Source of the DNA: Dermatemys mawii
Taxonomy: Eukaryota; Chordata; Testudines; Dermatemydidae
Assembly: GCA_007922305.1 (NCBI GenBank)
Contig: ML677387.1
Span: 1,966,242 to 2,030,241, forward strand
Direction of reading: 5' to 3'
DNA: 64,000 nt
A program made the translations under genes and the position numbers. The notes beneath the pieces are model-generated. The model did not search any database. It was not told where the DNA came from and worked only from the letters and a program-made list of their open reading frames with translations. Positions within the stretch are counted from its first letter, which is position 1, and each line of letters starts with the position of its first letter. Of the stretch, positions 1-12,649 are shown piece by piece.

Positions 1-1885
1 CTCTTTAGAGACATAGGTGAAATCAATCACCCTGCAATGTGTGTCAGTTCTGTGTATTATTTATTGTAATAGAAATGTTCTAGATTTTTAGAAGCTGCAG
101 TTACTGGGATCTGATCCCAAGCCCAAGGGAGTCAGTGGAAAGATTACCACTGACTTCAGTGGGTTTTGTGTCAGGCCCCTGGGTCATTGCAAACATTTGG
201 GTATATGTACTTTATGTATTCTGAGCAATTCCATTGACTTCAGTGGAATGACTTGGCTGTGTGCAGCTAAACGTGCATAAGAATTCGCAGGAGCCAGGCC
301 TCAGTTTCTAATCAAAATACACATGCTGTGAGTGGCTGGGATATAGGGTGACCATATGTCTCATTTGGGCTAGGACAGTCCCTTTTGTAAGCCCTATCCC
401 AGGCATCCTGACTTTTTTGGCAAAAGGGGACATTTGTCCCATTTGCTGTTGCCAGCTTGATCAGTTGGCAAAAGCAAACGCCCAATTTTGTCAAGAAGTG
501 GCGTGTGCAGGATGGGAGGCAATGGCAGGGAAGGTAGGGCTGGGACAGGGAAGATTCAGGCAATTAGCAATGCAGCCCCAGCCTTGTGGTGGGGGACAGG
601 CTGGGCTCAGGTGAGTGGCTCAGGCCAGCTCTGCAGAGGGATGGTGGGGAGGCTTGGGCAAGCCTGACAGGGAGAGGGCTTGGGTTAGCCCCATGTGGTG
701 TCCCAGTTTCCATCTGGGAAATATGGTCACCCCACTGCCCTAAAGTCTCTGATTTTAATTAATGGTTGCTAGTTATCAATCATCACCCTGATGTGGTGAG
801 AATCTCTTCCCTGCTGCTCTAGAGCAAGCAAAGCTGGCGAGCTCTGTATGATTAATTTCACCCAGGGACAGGTGTGCTCACAGGGGGTGTGTCTTTCATC
901 TGCATTTCCTGTTGCTCTTCTGCTTGGATAGTCCCCATCTCATCTAGCCTTCATTTGTAATTGGCCTGGGATAATTTAGTTCCTTTTGCTTGTTAGCTTG
1001 GGAGGGGAGCTAATCTTGATTGTGAGCATATTGATGGAGTAAGCCTTTTACAAACTCAGGGTTTAGAGAATGCTTTCCATACTAACCCTGACTTAATGTC
1101 AGGGGATGAAATCCATCTGGTTATGTGTCTGATATTCTCAAATTGTCCTAGATTTTCTCTTCCTTTGATAGTTGAACTCGTAGCACCTGAACTTCCCCTT
1201 TCCCTGGTCAGTTAGAGTAACTTACACCAGCTGTGGCTAGTGCCATGTTGGGAGGATGTAACCTGCAGTGTAAGTGCTGAGCAATTGTGTCTAGACGCTT
1301 CAAAAGTACTGGTAGGTTCTGGGCAATTCAAATGAGTCTTTGTTAAGGGAATGAACCCAACATGTTCTGTTAAATCTGTTGTCTTTAGTTCCTCTGAAGA
1401 TCTCAACTACCAGTCTAGCCTGTGGAAGGCAGGAGTTGTTCTCTTCAGTGTCCTTGCTTTTCAGATCTCCCTACTTAATTCAGGTTTGTAAAATCATCAT
1501 GAAAGCCTTACTAGCTGAGGAATAGCAAACTACTTGTTCCTTCCTGGTCAAGGTGACTGGAGTGGGGAGAGGGAAGGGATTTTAGTATTAGAAAAATATA
1601 AAATGGCAAGACTGGAGTCTCAAGCTGAATCTTTATTACAGATGTATAAGCAAACTACTCTTGGAAAAACATTCTAATATGAAAAAATCTCTCTGTGCTA
1701 CTCCTCCTTGGCTCAGTGACCTCAGTGCAACACAGGAAACTCAAAGAGGTTCAGTCGCTCATTTTTCTTCTTGCTTTTCCCCCCTGCTCTGGGTTTGGTA
1801 ATAAAAAGATGCGTTTTGCTCCCTCTGCCATGTTTATTCCTGTAGGATCTGTTTGATGCTCAGGTGGAGTCAGTTCTAGGGCAGA
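1..1885. other. Intergenic region upstream of NPM2, no gene recognised
   Basis: Apart from the palindromic repeat at 346-733, no exon or RNA gene is recognisable here. A TAATAAAAAG stretch at about 1799-1808 lies roughly 80 bp upstream of the NPM2 start codon and could act as a weak TATA-like element, but nothing else supports a core promoter. The region is not CpG rich. Confidence 0.4.
346..733. repeat. Non-autonomous palindromic DNA transposon (hAT-like MITE)
   Basis: The block opens with GGGTGACCATAT and closes with its inverse ATATGGTCACCC. Internal text of the type 'gacagtccc' and 'gacatttgtccca' is shared with the shorter element at 55595-55718. No coding potential was found. Flanking 8-mers match only partly, as expected for an old copy, so the hAT assignment rests on similarity to the better-preserved 55595 element. 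Confidence 0.5.
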
Positions 1886-4800
1886 ATGAGTTCCTCTCTC
1901 CTGCTGGCTAGTCTGCGTTCTGAAGAAGAGAAACCCATCACTGTCTTGTGGGGTAAGGATACAGCTGCTGAGGGGTGAGCAAGATCACTTGTTCTCTGGG
2001 TTCACAATTGTGTGGCTGGTATCTGCTAGCAAAAGGGATGGGAGTTGATGGGCAGTAGGTGGGATCCCTTGTGAAAGGGATGCAGAAATACTGCTACAGG
2101 ATGATATAATAAAAGGGGTGGGGGTGAATTTTCCCCACCCTAAGGGCAGTGGCTAATCTTCATAGAATAGTGTAGATGCACTTCCCCCTTCCCTCTTCCA
2201 AGGAGGGCCTGGGTCCTGCCAGGCTGCATTGTGATCAGAGTGGCATGTGCCTTCCCTGCTAGCCTCTGAGCAAACAGCCCATCTGTGCTGAAGAAGAGAG
2301 CACCAGTCCCTGCCATTAGGCGTGAGCATTGCATGTGCAGTCATCTCTTCCTTTCTCCCACCCCACCGCATTTCCTTTCTTCAAGTCCCCAGGCAGTGTG
2401 CAATATTGGCTCGGTGTCTCTTGTTGACTTACTGTCTAAGTACGAGCTTAGCTGCTCCTTGAACTGCACTGGCCTCCTGAGAATTCAGTTTTAGCCCTGC
2501 CTCTAACTGCTGTACAGTGCTTCTGGCATTTGGAGCACTTCGCTTCCCAGGATCAGTGCTGCTAATTTCATTTTGGCTTCTTAAATCCAGCCTTAAATAC
2601 GTCTTTATTTTCTTTGGCTTGGGCTGAATGAAATGAGGAAAACTAAAGCACTGGATGCATGGTGTCCTCATGAAGCTCTTGACTGGAGTTTCTATGTATG
2701 AAGATCCGGTAGGATTGTAATTGCTAGGGAGGGGAATACAAAGAGCTACTGAATATTTCCAATAGTCCACCTTGTATTTTGTGAGTTAGGGGCTGTACTC
2801 CCAATACCCCGAGGAGTCAAAAGCCTTTCAAAAAGAACGAGAAGTCCTTGTGGCACCTTAAAGACTAACATTTATTTGGGCATAAGCTCTCATGGGCTAG
2901 AACCCCCTTCATTAGCAGCACAGCGGGGAACATACAGGAGGAAGATAAGCAAGGCACTTAATAACCTTTCAGAGCAGAGATAGAGGCAAGTGTGTTGTGG
3001 GATTAGAGGGATTTCTTTGCTCTACAATTCCCATTGGCAGCCACAGTGTTTCTTCTTGCATCTTGCAGGGTTTGTTCGGGGCAGTAGTGCCCCCACAAAT
3101 CCAGCTGTGTGTGTCCCACAGGCTGCGAGCTGAACACCAGCACCAGGAGGTGTGTGGTGATGGAAAAAGATGACTTCTTGGAACACCTGGTCTTGCTGAA
3201 AACGGTAAGACATGGGGCTCGTTGGGGGTCCCCTCGGGCGGCGGGCGGGCTTCTCTGCAGACCAACTTGTACCAGTTTGGTTAAATCAATTGCCTTAATC
3301 TGGTGCAAACCCTGGGGTGGATGCTCCAATTTCAGTTTGAGGGGCTTATTTTGGTTTCACTTAAGCCAGTCCCCAGCCAATTTAGCTAACCCAGGAAGCG
3401 GCTCTCCCTCCTACTGAGATTGGAGAGGCCACCTGGGGATAGGTTGCCTCAGTTGGACAGCCTGGGTTGAAATTCCCACCTTGAGTTAACAGGTGCCCTT
3501 TTCCCATGTGGATGAGGCTTTAGCTCCATCTGAGAGGAATAGTGCTGGGTGGGGAGCTCTGCTGACCTTTCAAGCGTTCGTGGCCTTGACCCCATGCTCT
3601 GAACACAGACCATGTTCTTCTTTCGCGGGTCTCTTCAGATCAGGGTGAAAGCACCCTGGGGAGGGAGCAATCCTGGGGAAGACGTGCTCCTATTGCCCAG
3701 GCTGAAGAGAGGGTTCCCGCCCCCAGGGCTGTTGATCTGGCATCTTTAATCAGCACCAAAATCCCCAGGAAATGTTTAAATAACAACTTTAAATGCTGCC
3801 TGAGTGTGGCCTGTTGGAGGGGGACTGTGGGGATCGGTGCAGCCTTTGGCCCGTTGGCAGATGGGGGACGGCTCTGACTCTGTCCAGGGCACACTGAAGT
3901 GGGCAGGGAGTTCAGCTCGCTGCATGGAGATTAGTCCCCAGCAAACCCAGATCCACGGGGATCTGTTTTGTTCCGCTGCTGCAGGTCTGTCTCAGTGCAG
4001 ATGCCAAGGATGAACCGCACGTGGTGGCAGTTGCTTCAAAAAACACCTACGGCGACAACAGGCCAGTGCCCTTCGCTTCCCTGCGGCTCTCTGTCCTACC
4101 CATGGTAACTCCTCCAGTAAACCTGCTGCAGAAAGCCCAGGCAACCCCCAGAATAATCTCTGCCCGGCAAGCAACTGTCTCAAGGAATTAATGTCTGCAC
4201 ATGCCCTCTCTCCACTGCCTGGCATAGCATTCCAGTATACATGTTATGGCCCATCCAACCTCAGACGAAATGTTAACAACTCAGCTGTTGTGACAGAGCC
4301 AGTAGGGCCTGGTGGTTGGCACTCAGGGTAGGAGCCAGGTGCATCTCATCTCTAATGATGATTTTCTTTAGCCCTGGTCAAGTCACTTAGTCCACATTTG
4401 GTACTGAGCAACCTATGGGAGCTGCCACCTCTGAAAGTCAAGCTCTGAGCAAGCTTTCCCCATGTGCACTGCAAAGAAGTTACTTGTCCCACAAAGTTGC
4501 TGTGCAGGTTAATTTGCGAATGCTCCTATCACGTTGCACAGACCAACATGCGTGGCAGAGACAATCTATGGTCTGTTATGCAGGAGGTCAGACTAGAGGG
4601 GTCACAGTTTTAGATCCTAAGGTCTTCTGGCCTTAGGATCTAGAACTGCCCAGACAGTAAAAAGAGAGAGAAGTCCAGAGACAAATTAAAAAGCACATCA
4701 CTGCAAATAGGACACAACCTGATCTTCACTAAAACATCTCTTTTCGTTTTACTCATGGACCCAATGGCAGCACTGGTGCTGATATAACAAAGGCCTGGAC

Positions 4801-6634
4801 TAACTTTCAAAAAGAGTAACTGTGCTCTTCTTTGGGACTTGCTCCCATCCCCCTGGCCTGCTTTGCTTTTCTGGTCAGCCCCTGAAATGGGATGTATTGT
4901 AGTTGGCTGTCTGGGTTGTATTTGTAAATGGCTAGAGATCTTCCCAGCTCACAATGGGAGTAAGGTGCTATAGACATTTTGCAGTCTAATGAGACCCCAA
5001 GTACCAAGCAGATGCTTGGAGCTAAGCATAAAGTTCCATGAAAGGTAATATATTGCTTTGGAATTAAAACATCTCTGTGCAATAAGTTACTGGATTGTTT
5101 AGGAACCCCTCTCAATACACACCTGCTACAAGCAGTCACCCAAAGAGCAGAGTCCTTATGCTAATGATTAACTGAGAGTTGCACTGGAATTCAGGGAACA
5201 CCTAGTAGAGCTCACCTGGATAGGAGAAAGAGCAGCCCTGAAATCCCACGTCTTCCAGCCCTGCTCCGCATGTCTGTCCGTGATGTGTCAAATACGTGCA
5301 ACTTACCTGTCTTCTTATGAAGAGAAAAATTAACACGTCTCTTAACTCAGCCAGGCAAATGAACTCTGAGCCTAAGCCAATCACCTGGCAGTATATGCGG
5401 GGTGCTGAAAGCGTCATCTCTGTGCTCTGCATTTTTAGTGACTTGGCGGGGGCATCAGTGCATCAGCTACGTGCTATCTGCACCAAGCATCATGTGTGTG
5501 TGGGGGGGGAGTCTGCCTCCAAACCTTGCCCCTGGTGACACTTGTGCAACCTCCTGATGTTAGTGTAACTGGGGGCAGAGCTTGTCTTAAGCATCTGTAG
5601 GTGCTTCTTAAAGAATGTGTAGCAATGGGAAAGGGGGGGGGGTCCATGCAATGTCCATCGGCTCTGGAATGCCCCCACCAGTTGGCTTTGCTTCAGCTCA
5701 CAGGGAGGCTGTATGCTTCAAGTGCTGCTCTCTAACCAGCTTCTTTCTTCTCAATAGTTCAGTGATTCTGGATTTTTTTTTTTTAATTGTTTTGGTTCAG
5801 ATCAGTCTTGACGGCTTTGAATTTATCCCCCCTGTTGCCTTTGAATTGAAGTCTGGAACCGGGCCGGTTTATCTCAATGGACAACATCTGATCTGTGAGT
5901 AAAACTAGTCCCCTGGTATCTATAATGAACTGAAGAAACAGTGCTGCTCAGATGGAGGGTGTGTTTGTTTGGGGGGTCAAATCACTGCACTGGGAGCCAG
6001 GCCTCCTGGAATCTAGTCTCACCTCTGACACTGACTTGGTCTGTGGTCTTGGGCAAGTCACTGTGTCTCCCTGAGCTTCATAATCTGAGATGTGGAGAGA
6101 AGAATGGCCTAGCAGAAATGCTGAGTCTTGATCTGTTCGTCTTAGTAAAGTGCTCTGGTGGTAGTACATAAGAGAAATGATCCATGAAAGTCTCTAGCTC
6201 TCCCCTCTCCTCCGCTGCTATCCTCTTCCGTTGGCTCTCGATTTCCCTTTTCCTTTTCCTCCACTGTCCATCTTCCTGGCACAGACTTCTCGGTGCGGTT
6301 CTCTATGGGAGGGGAAGGGGCACACAATGTATTGATTGAGCTGCAAATGTTACAATCATACCTAAGGTCTCCTTGTGTGAAAAATAGGCTCTTCAACATT
6401 CACCCGCTTTTCGTGAATGACCTGAAGTACTTTGGCTGCTACCATGCACGGCACCCTAAAGAAACAAGGGACGTTGGTGGTGGAGGTTTTTGTTGCCTGT
6501 AACCTTGCAATTCTCTCTCCTTTCCAGTGGAAGATGATGAAGAATATGAAGCCAGAGGAGGATGGCTAGCAGAGGAGTCGTTATCTTCAACTGTAGAGGA
6601 AGAAGATACAGGAACTACATTTAAATCTAGCTGA
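1886..6634 (+). CDS. NPM2: Nucleoplasmin 2 (five coding exons, short C-terminal tail)
   Basis: Coding exons are 1886-1952, 3122-3204, 3985-4104, 5801-5894 and 6528-6634. All introns are GT-AG and the phases agree, giving 156 residues. The product belongs to the nucleophosmin/nucleoplasmin family, pentameric chaperones that store H2A-H2B in eggs and remodel sperm chromatin. Visible core features are PITVLWGCEL at the first strand, the VCLSADAKDEPHVV block (about residues 51-64), ASLRLSVLPM, and the signature GTGPVYLNGQH (about residues 109-119). The PITVLWGCEL start and VLPM strand favour NPM2 over NPM1 or NPM3. The last exon begins with the acidic LEDDEEYEARGG and stops after 35 residues. Family members usually reach about 200 residues, with a long acidic tract and a bipartite basic nuclear signal, neither of which is seen here. 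Either this tail is truncated, or exon 5 is normally spliced onward (see 6933-7052). Confidence 0.9.
2828..2912 (+). repeat. Fragment of a sauropsid interspersed repeat
   Basis: The text 'cttgtggcaccttaaaga' followed by 'gcataagct' and 'gggcta' is the head of a family also seen in reverse orientation at 33846-33925 and 45787-46150. I recognise it as abundant in turtles and crocodilians. Its class is not decided by this fragment. Confidence 0.55.
5972..6110 (+). repeat. MIR-type (tRNA-core) SINE fragment
   Basis: The fragment carries the core SINE landmarks: a 'gggagccaggcctcctgga' box-like part followed by 'cttgggcaagtcactgtg'. It lies in NPM2 intron 4. It is old and diverged. Confidence 0.5.
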
Positions 6635-9050
6635 CTTACATATGATTTGTTTCTTATTTAGTGTAAATAAGACAAAAAATTAACAATCTCCCAGCTTTTC
6701 AAGGTAGTTTTAACCTCTTTCCAAGAATGTACTTTTTGTTCTCGTTCCAATCTCAGACTCCGATCAATACCTTTTTTTCTTTTGTCATGCAACACCAAGG
6801 AGAGGCTGTAAATATCTTGCATTCCATGGACAGGTAATCAAAGTGACACACCTCTGCTCCAGCAACAGCTCCTAATGTGAGGCAACAACATTGCTTTTAG
6901 ATGGCTAACGTGGTTGCTCTCTTTCCTGTTAGGTCTCTGAAATGTTTGCTCCAGGTGTAATGATCCAGAATGATGAATGCCTTTCTACTAAGGCTGCAAG
7001 GCCATCGGGGCGGGGCTGCCAACAGCCTGCAAGGAGATTTCAGATACTAAAGGTGTGTGCTGTAGTAGGAGTGATAGCTTGTTGACAGATTTTCAAGAGC
7101 TGTTTCCATTTGGATACTTCAGGGAAGTAGCCAGTGTTCCATACCTGCCAGCTCCCACTATTCTAGCCTTTTAAAAATCTGATGCTAAAGGTTTATCAGT
7201 GTCCTAATTATGTTCTTCAAAGGCAGAAGGACTGTAGGATCTCTTATGGTAGAGTACTTCTGAGACATTGTAGTTCAGGAGCATGGAACACACTTGATGA
7301 TGCTGCAATTCAGCTCACTAAAATGATTGTAGTCCCTTGCTGAACTCCATTTCCCAGGATTATTTCAACCTAAGATCAGAACTCTTCCTCTTCCCACGTA
7401 TAAATGCCAAGCCCTGGAAAGTCTTGAACAGCATAGTGTAGAGACTATCCAGCCAGGTACACGTGTATATCTAAATGGCTGTTTCATTAGCCTGGATTTA
7501 GCTACTCCCTCCAAAAACTACATAATATTTCTTATTAGTCTATGATTTCTTAAATATTCCTTTTTCACCAGCTCACTACCTTTAGAGGATGAATGTCACA
7601 CGGAGAGACCTGAAATCTGACGATATGATGAGGGCTCTAATTCAGCAAAGTACCATTCTAGAATACCTCAGCCAGAGTAATCATTCATAGGTGGAAAAAG
7701 AAATGGAATGACTGAATTTCTCAGAGAATTTCACAATTTTTGAAAATGATTCCAGCTCTGAATGAATTTTTTTTAAATAGCCCAATCCTCTACAAAATTT
7801 CCATTCTTCTCTGCTTCCCTTCCCCCCCCCCCCCACCTGCTCTTTCTGATGGTGGTACTAATGGGTCCTTCTGCTGAATACAATCCTGTTTTACTGTTTC
7901 TTTCATCCCTGTGGAAATAAATATTTCCCGTGTGTGTCTGTGTACAGGCACTCTCATGGGGGGTGGGGGAGAAACAGATGCCCCTGGGATAGAAGGATGT
8001 GTTCCTGTGTGGCCCTTTCCTTGGCCGGAGCCACCTGCAGTGTAGACTCCAGCTTGGCAGCAAGGGTGCTAAAGTTACATATGTAGATTTGTTTACATCC
8101 TCTGCAAACACTTATTCCCAGATCTCTAGGGCAATTATTATCACTGAAGATTCAAACACCCATACATAGCCTGTATATCGTATTTCTTCAGAGGTAATAA
8201 AGAACAGAATTTCTATGCAACTCTAGTATGGTGGAAAGCTAAAGGTAGTGAGGGTCAGGAAGTGTGGGGGAATCAGGGCCCTACACCCCCTACTTCCTGC
8301 ACTTCACGATGACTCTCACTGCTGCAGTAAAACAGAAGGCTTATCAAGCACACAGGCCGAAACAGAGCTTGCAGGTACAGACAACGGGCTCCTCTACGTT
8401 AGGTTCACCATGGGGGGCGGGGAGCTCAGGACCCAGCCTTAGGGTTCCCTCTGCCTCCCCAGCCAGTTCCAAACTGGAATCCACCCCACCCCCACCCCTA
8501 AGTGATCTGCTTCAGCCTTTGTCCAATTTCCTGGGCAAAATTTGTCACCTGGCCCTAACCCCCTCCTGGGCTCGGGTATCATCCCTCAAGTGAAGTCACA
8601 CCTGCATAAACCATTACCAATGAAGACAGTCCTAGTAAAACTCCTCTGCAGTAGTCCCAGATCAATCCTCCTACTCCTTATTCCCTCAGAACTGGATTAT
8701 GACATTTTGGTCTCTTCTAGATAGAAGTCTGAAATGACAGGCTCTTAATTTTTGTGTACTATAAAACCCATCCATCTACTTCAACCAAGTTTGAAAATCC
8801 TTTGCCTAGAAGATTCATTTAAACCTCTCCAGATGAAAAGAAGAACCCTGAGGACTCAATATACTGATGTGTGGATAGCATCTTGGCACATTTCAGCGTG
8901 CAGGTCATTTCCTTTCTGATGCCTGGACAGGGTACATCCATTTACACTAAGAGTTTTTGCTGTATCTTTTGGGCTTTATTGGCCCAGATCCTCCAAGGTA
9001 CTTAGCCATTATGGGAGTGAGGGGCCCAAATACCTTTGAGGATATGGGTC
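6635..9050. other. NPM2 3' flank, no further gene recognised
   Basis: Apart from the candidate exon at 6933-7052, no open frame resembles a protein. AATAAA hexamers at 7916-7921 and 8196-8201 are possible polyadenylation signals for long NPM2 transcripts. No such hexamer lies just after the stop codon. A homopolymer C tract occurs near 7826-7838. Confidence 0.35.
6933..7052 (+). other. Candidate extra coding exon of NPM2 (basic tail)
   Basis: A good acceptor (tctctttcctgttag) is followed by exactly 40 open codons and a GTGTGT donor; both ends are phase 0. The second half of the peptide is basic (KAARPSGRGCQQPARR), which would suit the missing nuclear-localisation tail. The only phase-0 donor in exon 5 is a weak ACT|GTAGAG at 6592/6593. 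The exon is an inference from splice signals and composition. No homolog was recognised residue by residue. Confidence 0.25.
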
Positions 9051-9727
9051 TGTCGGAGTTCCCTCCCCACTCTGAGCTTTAGACAAAGATTCAGTGAAAG
9101 GACCACTTGGGGTTCCTATTTCCACTAAATATTTCCCTAAGCCTCTTCACCCCCTTTCCTGGGGAGGCTTGAGAATAATATCCTCACCAATTGGTACAGG
9201 TGAGCACAGAGCAAATCCGTGGGTTTTTTAGGACACTGAAAATCATTCAGCTTCTTAAAAGCTGTAAACTCAGGATGAGAGGTAACGTTATAGGGGAATA
9301 AAAGATTTAAACACAGAGGATCCTCCTCCAGGCTTAGATTAAAAGTTACAGAAAACAGGAATAAAACTCAGTCTTAGGATAGGGAAAATTCACATGCTAA
9401 CCCAAAAGGTAATCTAATACCTTTCCTTGTTTTATTTACTGTTTTTGTAATCCTAGATGCTTCTTTCGGGGTAGGGTTTTAGGAGATGGACTTTCCTGCC
9501 TGGTCTCTCTCTGGCTCTGGGAGAACACAGAGACAAATAAAAACCTTCTCCCCACTCCATATTTGAAAGTATCTTCTTTCCCTATAGGTCCTTCTGGTCA
9601 GGTGCCAACTAGGTTATTTGAGCTTCTGACCCCTTTCCAGGCAAATGATTCTGTACCTGTGGCCAGGAGAGATTTTTATATTACTGCATATGTAAAGGTG
9701 GTTACCCTTCCCTTTGTATCTATGACG
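9051..9727. mobile_element. Solo LTR-like retroelement
   Basis: The block starts TGTCGGAGTTCCC after GGGTC and ends TATGACG before GGGTT, leaving a near-match GGGT duplication on the two sides. The interior resembles a long-terminal-repeat family that I recognise from turtle genomes. No gag or pol reading frame is attached. Orientation and family are not resolved. Confidence 0.5.
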
Positions 9728-10439
9728 GGGTTGCAATCTCCTAGTTTCTCTTTCCTGTCAGTGGAATCGGGCTGTGCACACGGGAAGTCACTGCCTAAGG
9801 CCGGGAGAGGCCCATTTCCTCCCTGGGCTGGCGGTGGGCTCTGCCAAAGAGCCTGGGACAGCCTTGCGCTGCTGGGGATGAGGGAAGCTGGGGGGACTTG
9901 GTGCAGGGATGGGGCCAGGCTTGGCACTGTGGAGAAGAAGGTGCAGGCAGACTCTGTGCACTGCTGAGGGACAGCAGGGGATGGTTTGGTTTCCCCTACC
10001 CCATAGGAAGAGGCCAGGGTGGGCTCAGTGCAGGGGCCGCCATGGGAAGTGGCCTGACAGGTGAGATCATCCCCTCGCACCTCTGGAGGCACCTCAGGGC
10101 AGCGATGCCCAGAGCTGCCTCCAGCTGCCACCCGGGCACCAGGATTCTAAGACGTAGTCGTGGACACAAGGGCGGGCCGGACCCCCACATGGGGCGCTGC
10201 CAGGAGGCGGGGCTCAGACTGGGTGGGAATTGGTTCAAGAGGGAGGCCGCTCCTGGCCTGCAAGGCTGTTACCCACACACATTTCTCTAGTCCTTTCACA
10301 TAGTAGGGGAACACACCTTTACCCAGTTCCTAGGGCTTAAGGTACAACCCTGTTAATTTAGACACCCACCCTTACCCAATTCCTAGGGCTTAAAGCGCAT
10401 TTTCGGCAGGTTGGCAGACACCGATATAGAACCTCCCAC
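9728..10439. other. GC-rich intergenic stretch, nothing recognised
   Basis: Several long open frames overlap here on both strands, but none has a recognisable motif or splice context. They are explained by the high GC content and the low stop-codon frequency it brings. Confidence 0.35.
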
Positions 10440-11110
10440 AGTAATATTCTTATCCTCTGTTTATTAACAATTTTCAAACAAGCAGAGTACACATGCTAAG
10501 CACAGAGTGTCCTGCTTAGCAATTTTGGTGCACGCAGGCAGGCTTTCCCTGTTGGCCAGGCAAGGTCAGTCTCTGGATCTTAGCCGCTGCAGGTTACGGT
10601 TGTGCAGGAGAGTCCTGGCAGCTCTTATTTTAGGCTGGGTCTTGGAGGTGAGTTCTTTTCCTTGGGATTCCTTATCTTCTCTGGTCTTCTTTCAGCCTTG
10701 TTTTCTTCCTTTTGCTTCTGTTACTTCTAATCTTCTTGCTCTTCTGATCTCCTTCTTGAGCTAACTCCAGTTTGTATAATGAAACTTAAAACTTGCTTAG
10801 CTATACCTTAGCCAATTATTTTAGTATAATTTTACTAACAAAATTACCTAACCAATCATACCCCACCACCTCAATAGATTTACACCTAGCAAGGTCAATT
10901 ACACAGCAGACAGAAACAATTACAAACCGGACAGAGATCACAGTGTCAAACAATAGAAAGTGTAATGACAATAATTATCCAGTGAGGATTCCACAACTTT
11001 TTTTTATTGATAAGCAGTTTCTCACCAGACAGAATGGTGTTACTTATGTTTTTTTGATGCATCTTAAAATTTATTTTTTATCTGGTGACAGTGGGAATCT
11101 ATGAGGGCAA
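10440..11110 (-). repeat. Retroelement-derived repeat fragment
   Basis: Text such as 'cacagcagacagaaacaatt' and 'gacagagatcacagtgt' matches, from memory, an LTR-type repeat common in turtle genomes. No coding remnant is visible. The boundaries are approximate. Confidence 0.35.
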
Positions 11111-11127
11111 AGTCCTGTCTTTGCAGC

Positions 11128-11275
11128 CTGGGCAATCAGTTGTGCCTTGGTGAATTATCCAGATCACCCAAAATAAGCTGGGTAAAAATGTCCCTGTACT
11201 CTTGACTATGGCTTTGTTTCAAAGATGAAAAAGAAGTGTTGGTATTTAGGAAGAGACTTGAGTGAAATAGTATTG
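11128..11275 (+). repeat. Direct repeat, copy 1 (pairs with 11781-11925)
   Basis: From 'gggcaatcagttgtgcc' to 'gagtgaaatagtattgtt' the sequence is repeated, with substitutions and a small indel, at 11781-11925. The pair flanks the interferon-like fragment at 11281-11489. Confidence 0.65.
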
Positions 11276-11280
11276 TTCTC

Positions 11281-11489
11281 TGCAGGGCCAGCGGCGGAGT
11301 CCGGCCGATGGCCCAGCATTCTTTCCTTTATGCATTGGGAGGGGAAATTTCCGCTCATTTTCTGCAGACGCTCCAAGCTCTCTGTGTTCATTTTGTTCTG
11401 CTGGAAGTGAACCACGGTACAGAGCCGAGATGAGATTTCAGTGGAGTGTCCGGAAGCAGGAGAAGGTCCTGTCCAGAGGAGGATGCCAT
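11281..11489 (-). pseudogene. Type I interferon pseudogene fragment (N-terminal part)
   Basis: On the - strand an ATG at 11489 opens a hydrophobic, signal-like stretch that loses frame. A second frame then reads STEISSRLCTVVHFQQNK and goes on to ESLERLQKMSGNFPSQC. A cysteine after the signal, helix A with LxxLQKM, then NFPxxCIKERM is the pattern of mature type I interferons. About 30 codons further on the similarity stops and repeat sequence begins. The frame break and the missing remainder make this a pseudogene piece. It lies about 2.7 kb from a second relic on the same strand (14157-14610), suggesting an old small tandem cluster. Confidence 0.6.
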
Positions 11490-11780
11490 AGGGCAAGGAG
11501 CAACACAGGTCTCAGGACAGCAAAGGAGATGATGGGCCGGATGCCACATGTTGAGGGCGCTCCACCGCAGTTGGGAGCTAATTCCCGGAGTGACTGGCAG
11601 GAGGTGCCGGAGGTGGTGAGTCGAACACCATCACAGGCTGTCTGGGGGCTTTCAGCCCCTCCTGTATCCCCGTTTGGGTCTCTGGCTGGGATGACCCCTG
11701 GGTCCTGGCTGCTCCCAGCATCTCTTGAGGCCCCAGCTGGCTCAGAAGCCAGCTCCTTAGAGCAATCACTCTCTTCAAGT

Positions 11781-12610
11781 GGGCAATCATCTGTGCCTTG
11801 GTGAATTCTCCAGACCACCCGAAACCAGCTGGGTAACTCTTTACTATGGGTTTGCGTCAAAGATGGAAAAAGGAGTGTTGGTATTTAGGAAGAGATTTGA
11901 GTGAACTAGTATTGTTGTCTCTATGTCACTTTGAAGGTTGTGGCAACCTGTATGTGAACTGTTTAATGGATAAATTATCCTGTGTTAATTGTCATGCTGT
12001 TTGGGAGAAGGAAAGTTAAGCCTCTTGCTTCCTCAGGCCAAAAGGCTGCTGGAAATGCATAAAAACCCTGGGACACGATCCTCATTCATCTCCGATCTGC
12101 TTCGGGTTTCAAGAAGGGGAAACGCTGAGCCCTAAGGATTGAGATCCCCGGTGACTGACTGGAGTCACCCTGAATATGGACATTGGACCATCTGTATATT
12201 GTCTGTGCGTATATTGATGTTTTAACCAACCCTTTCTCTTTTCTTTTTTAATAAATTTTACTTAGTTAACAGGAATTGACTCTAAGCTTGTATTTTGGGT
12301 AAGATCTAATTCATCATTTGAGCTGGGTCTGGGGCTTGGCCTTTCGGGGTGAGAAGAACCTTTTCTTCTAAATGAAGAAGTAAGATCTCAGTAATCATCA
12401 TCCTATCTGACAGGTGTATCTGAAGTGAGGCCGGAGGCTGGGCACTTTAAGGGAAACTGCGTGGTTTGGACTTCTTAGTAACCAAGGAGGTACTATAGAA
12501 GATGTTTTGTGCTGGTTTGGTAAATCTAATTATCAGAATATCCACCAGCTATTGAGCTTTATCTGCCCGGTTTTGTTTGCAATTCACCCCAATTGAGTGA
12601 CCTCACAGTC
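11781..12610 (+). repeat. LTR-like retroelement segment with TATA box and poly(A) signal
   Basis: The segment begins with the second copy of the 145-bp direct repeat. It continues through 'gcataaaaaccctggga' (TATA-like, about 12057) to 'aataaattttactt' (about 12250). A promoter-like box followed some 190 bp later by AATAAA is typical of an LTR. No internal retroviral frame is seen, and the right edge is uncertain. Confidence 0.45.
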
Positions 12611-12649
12611 GCAGGCCCAGCGGGGGAGTCCTGCTGATGGGCCGCATTA

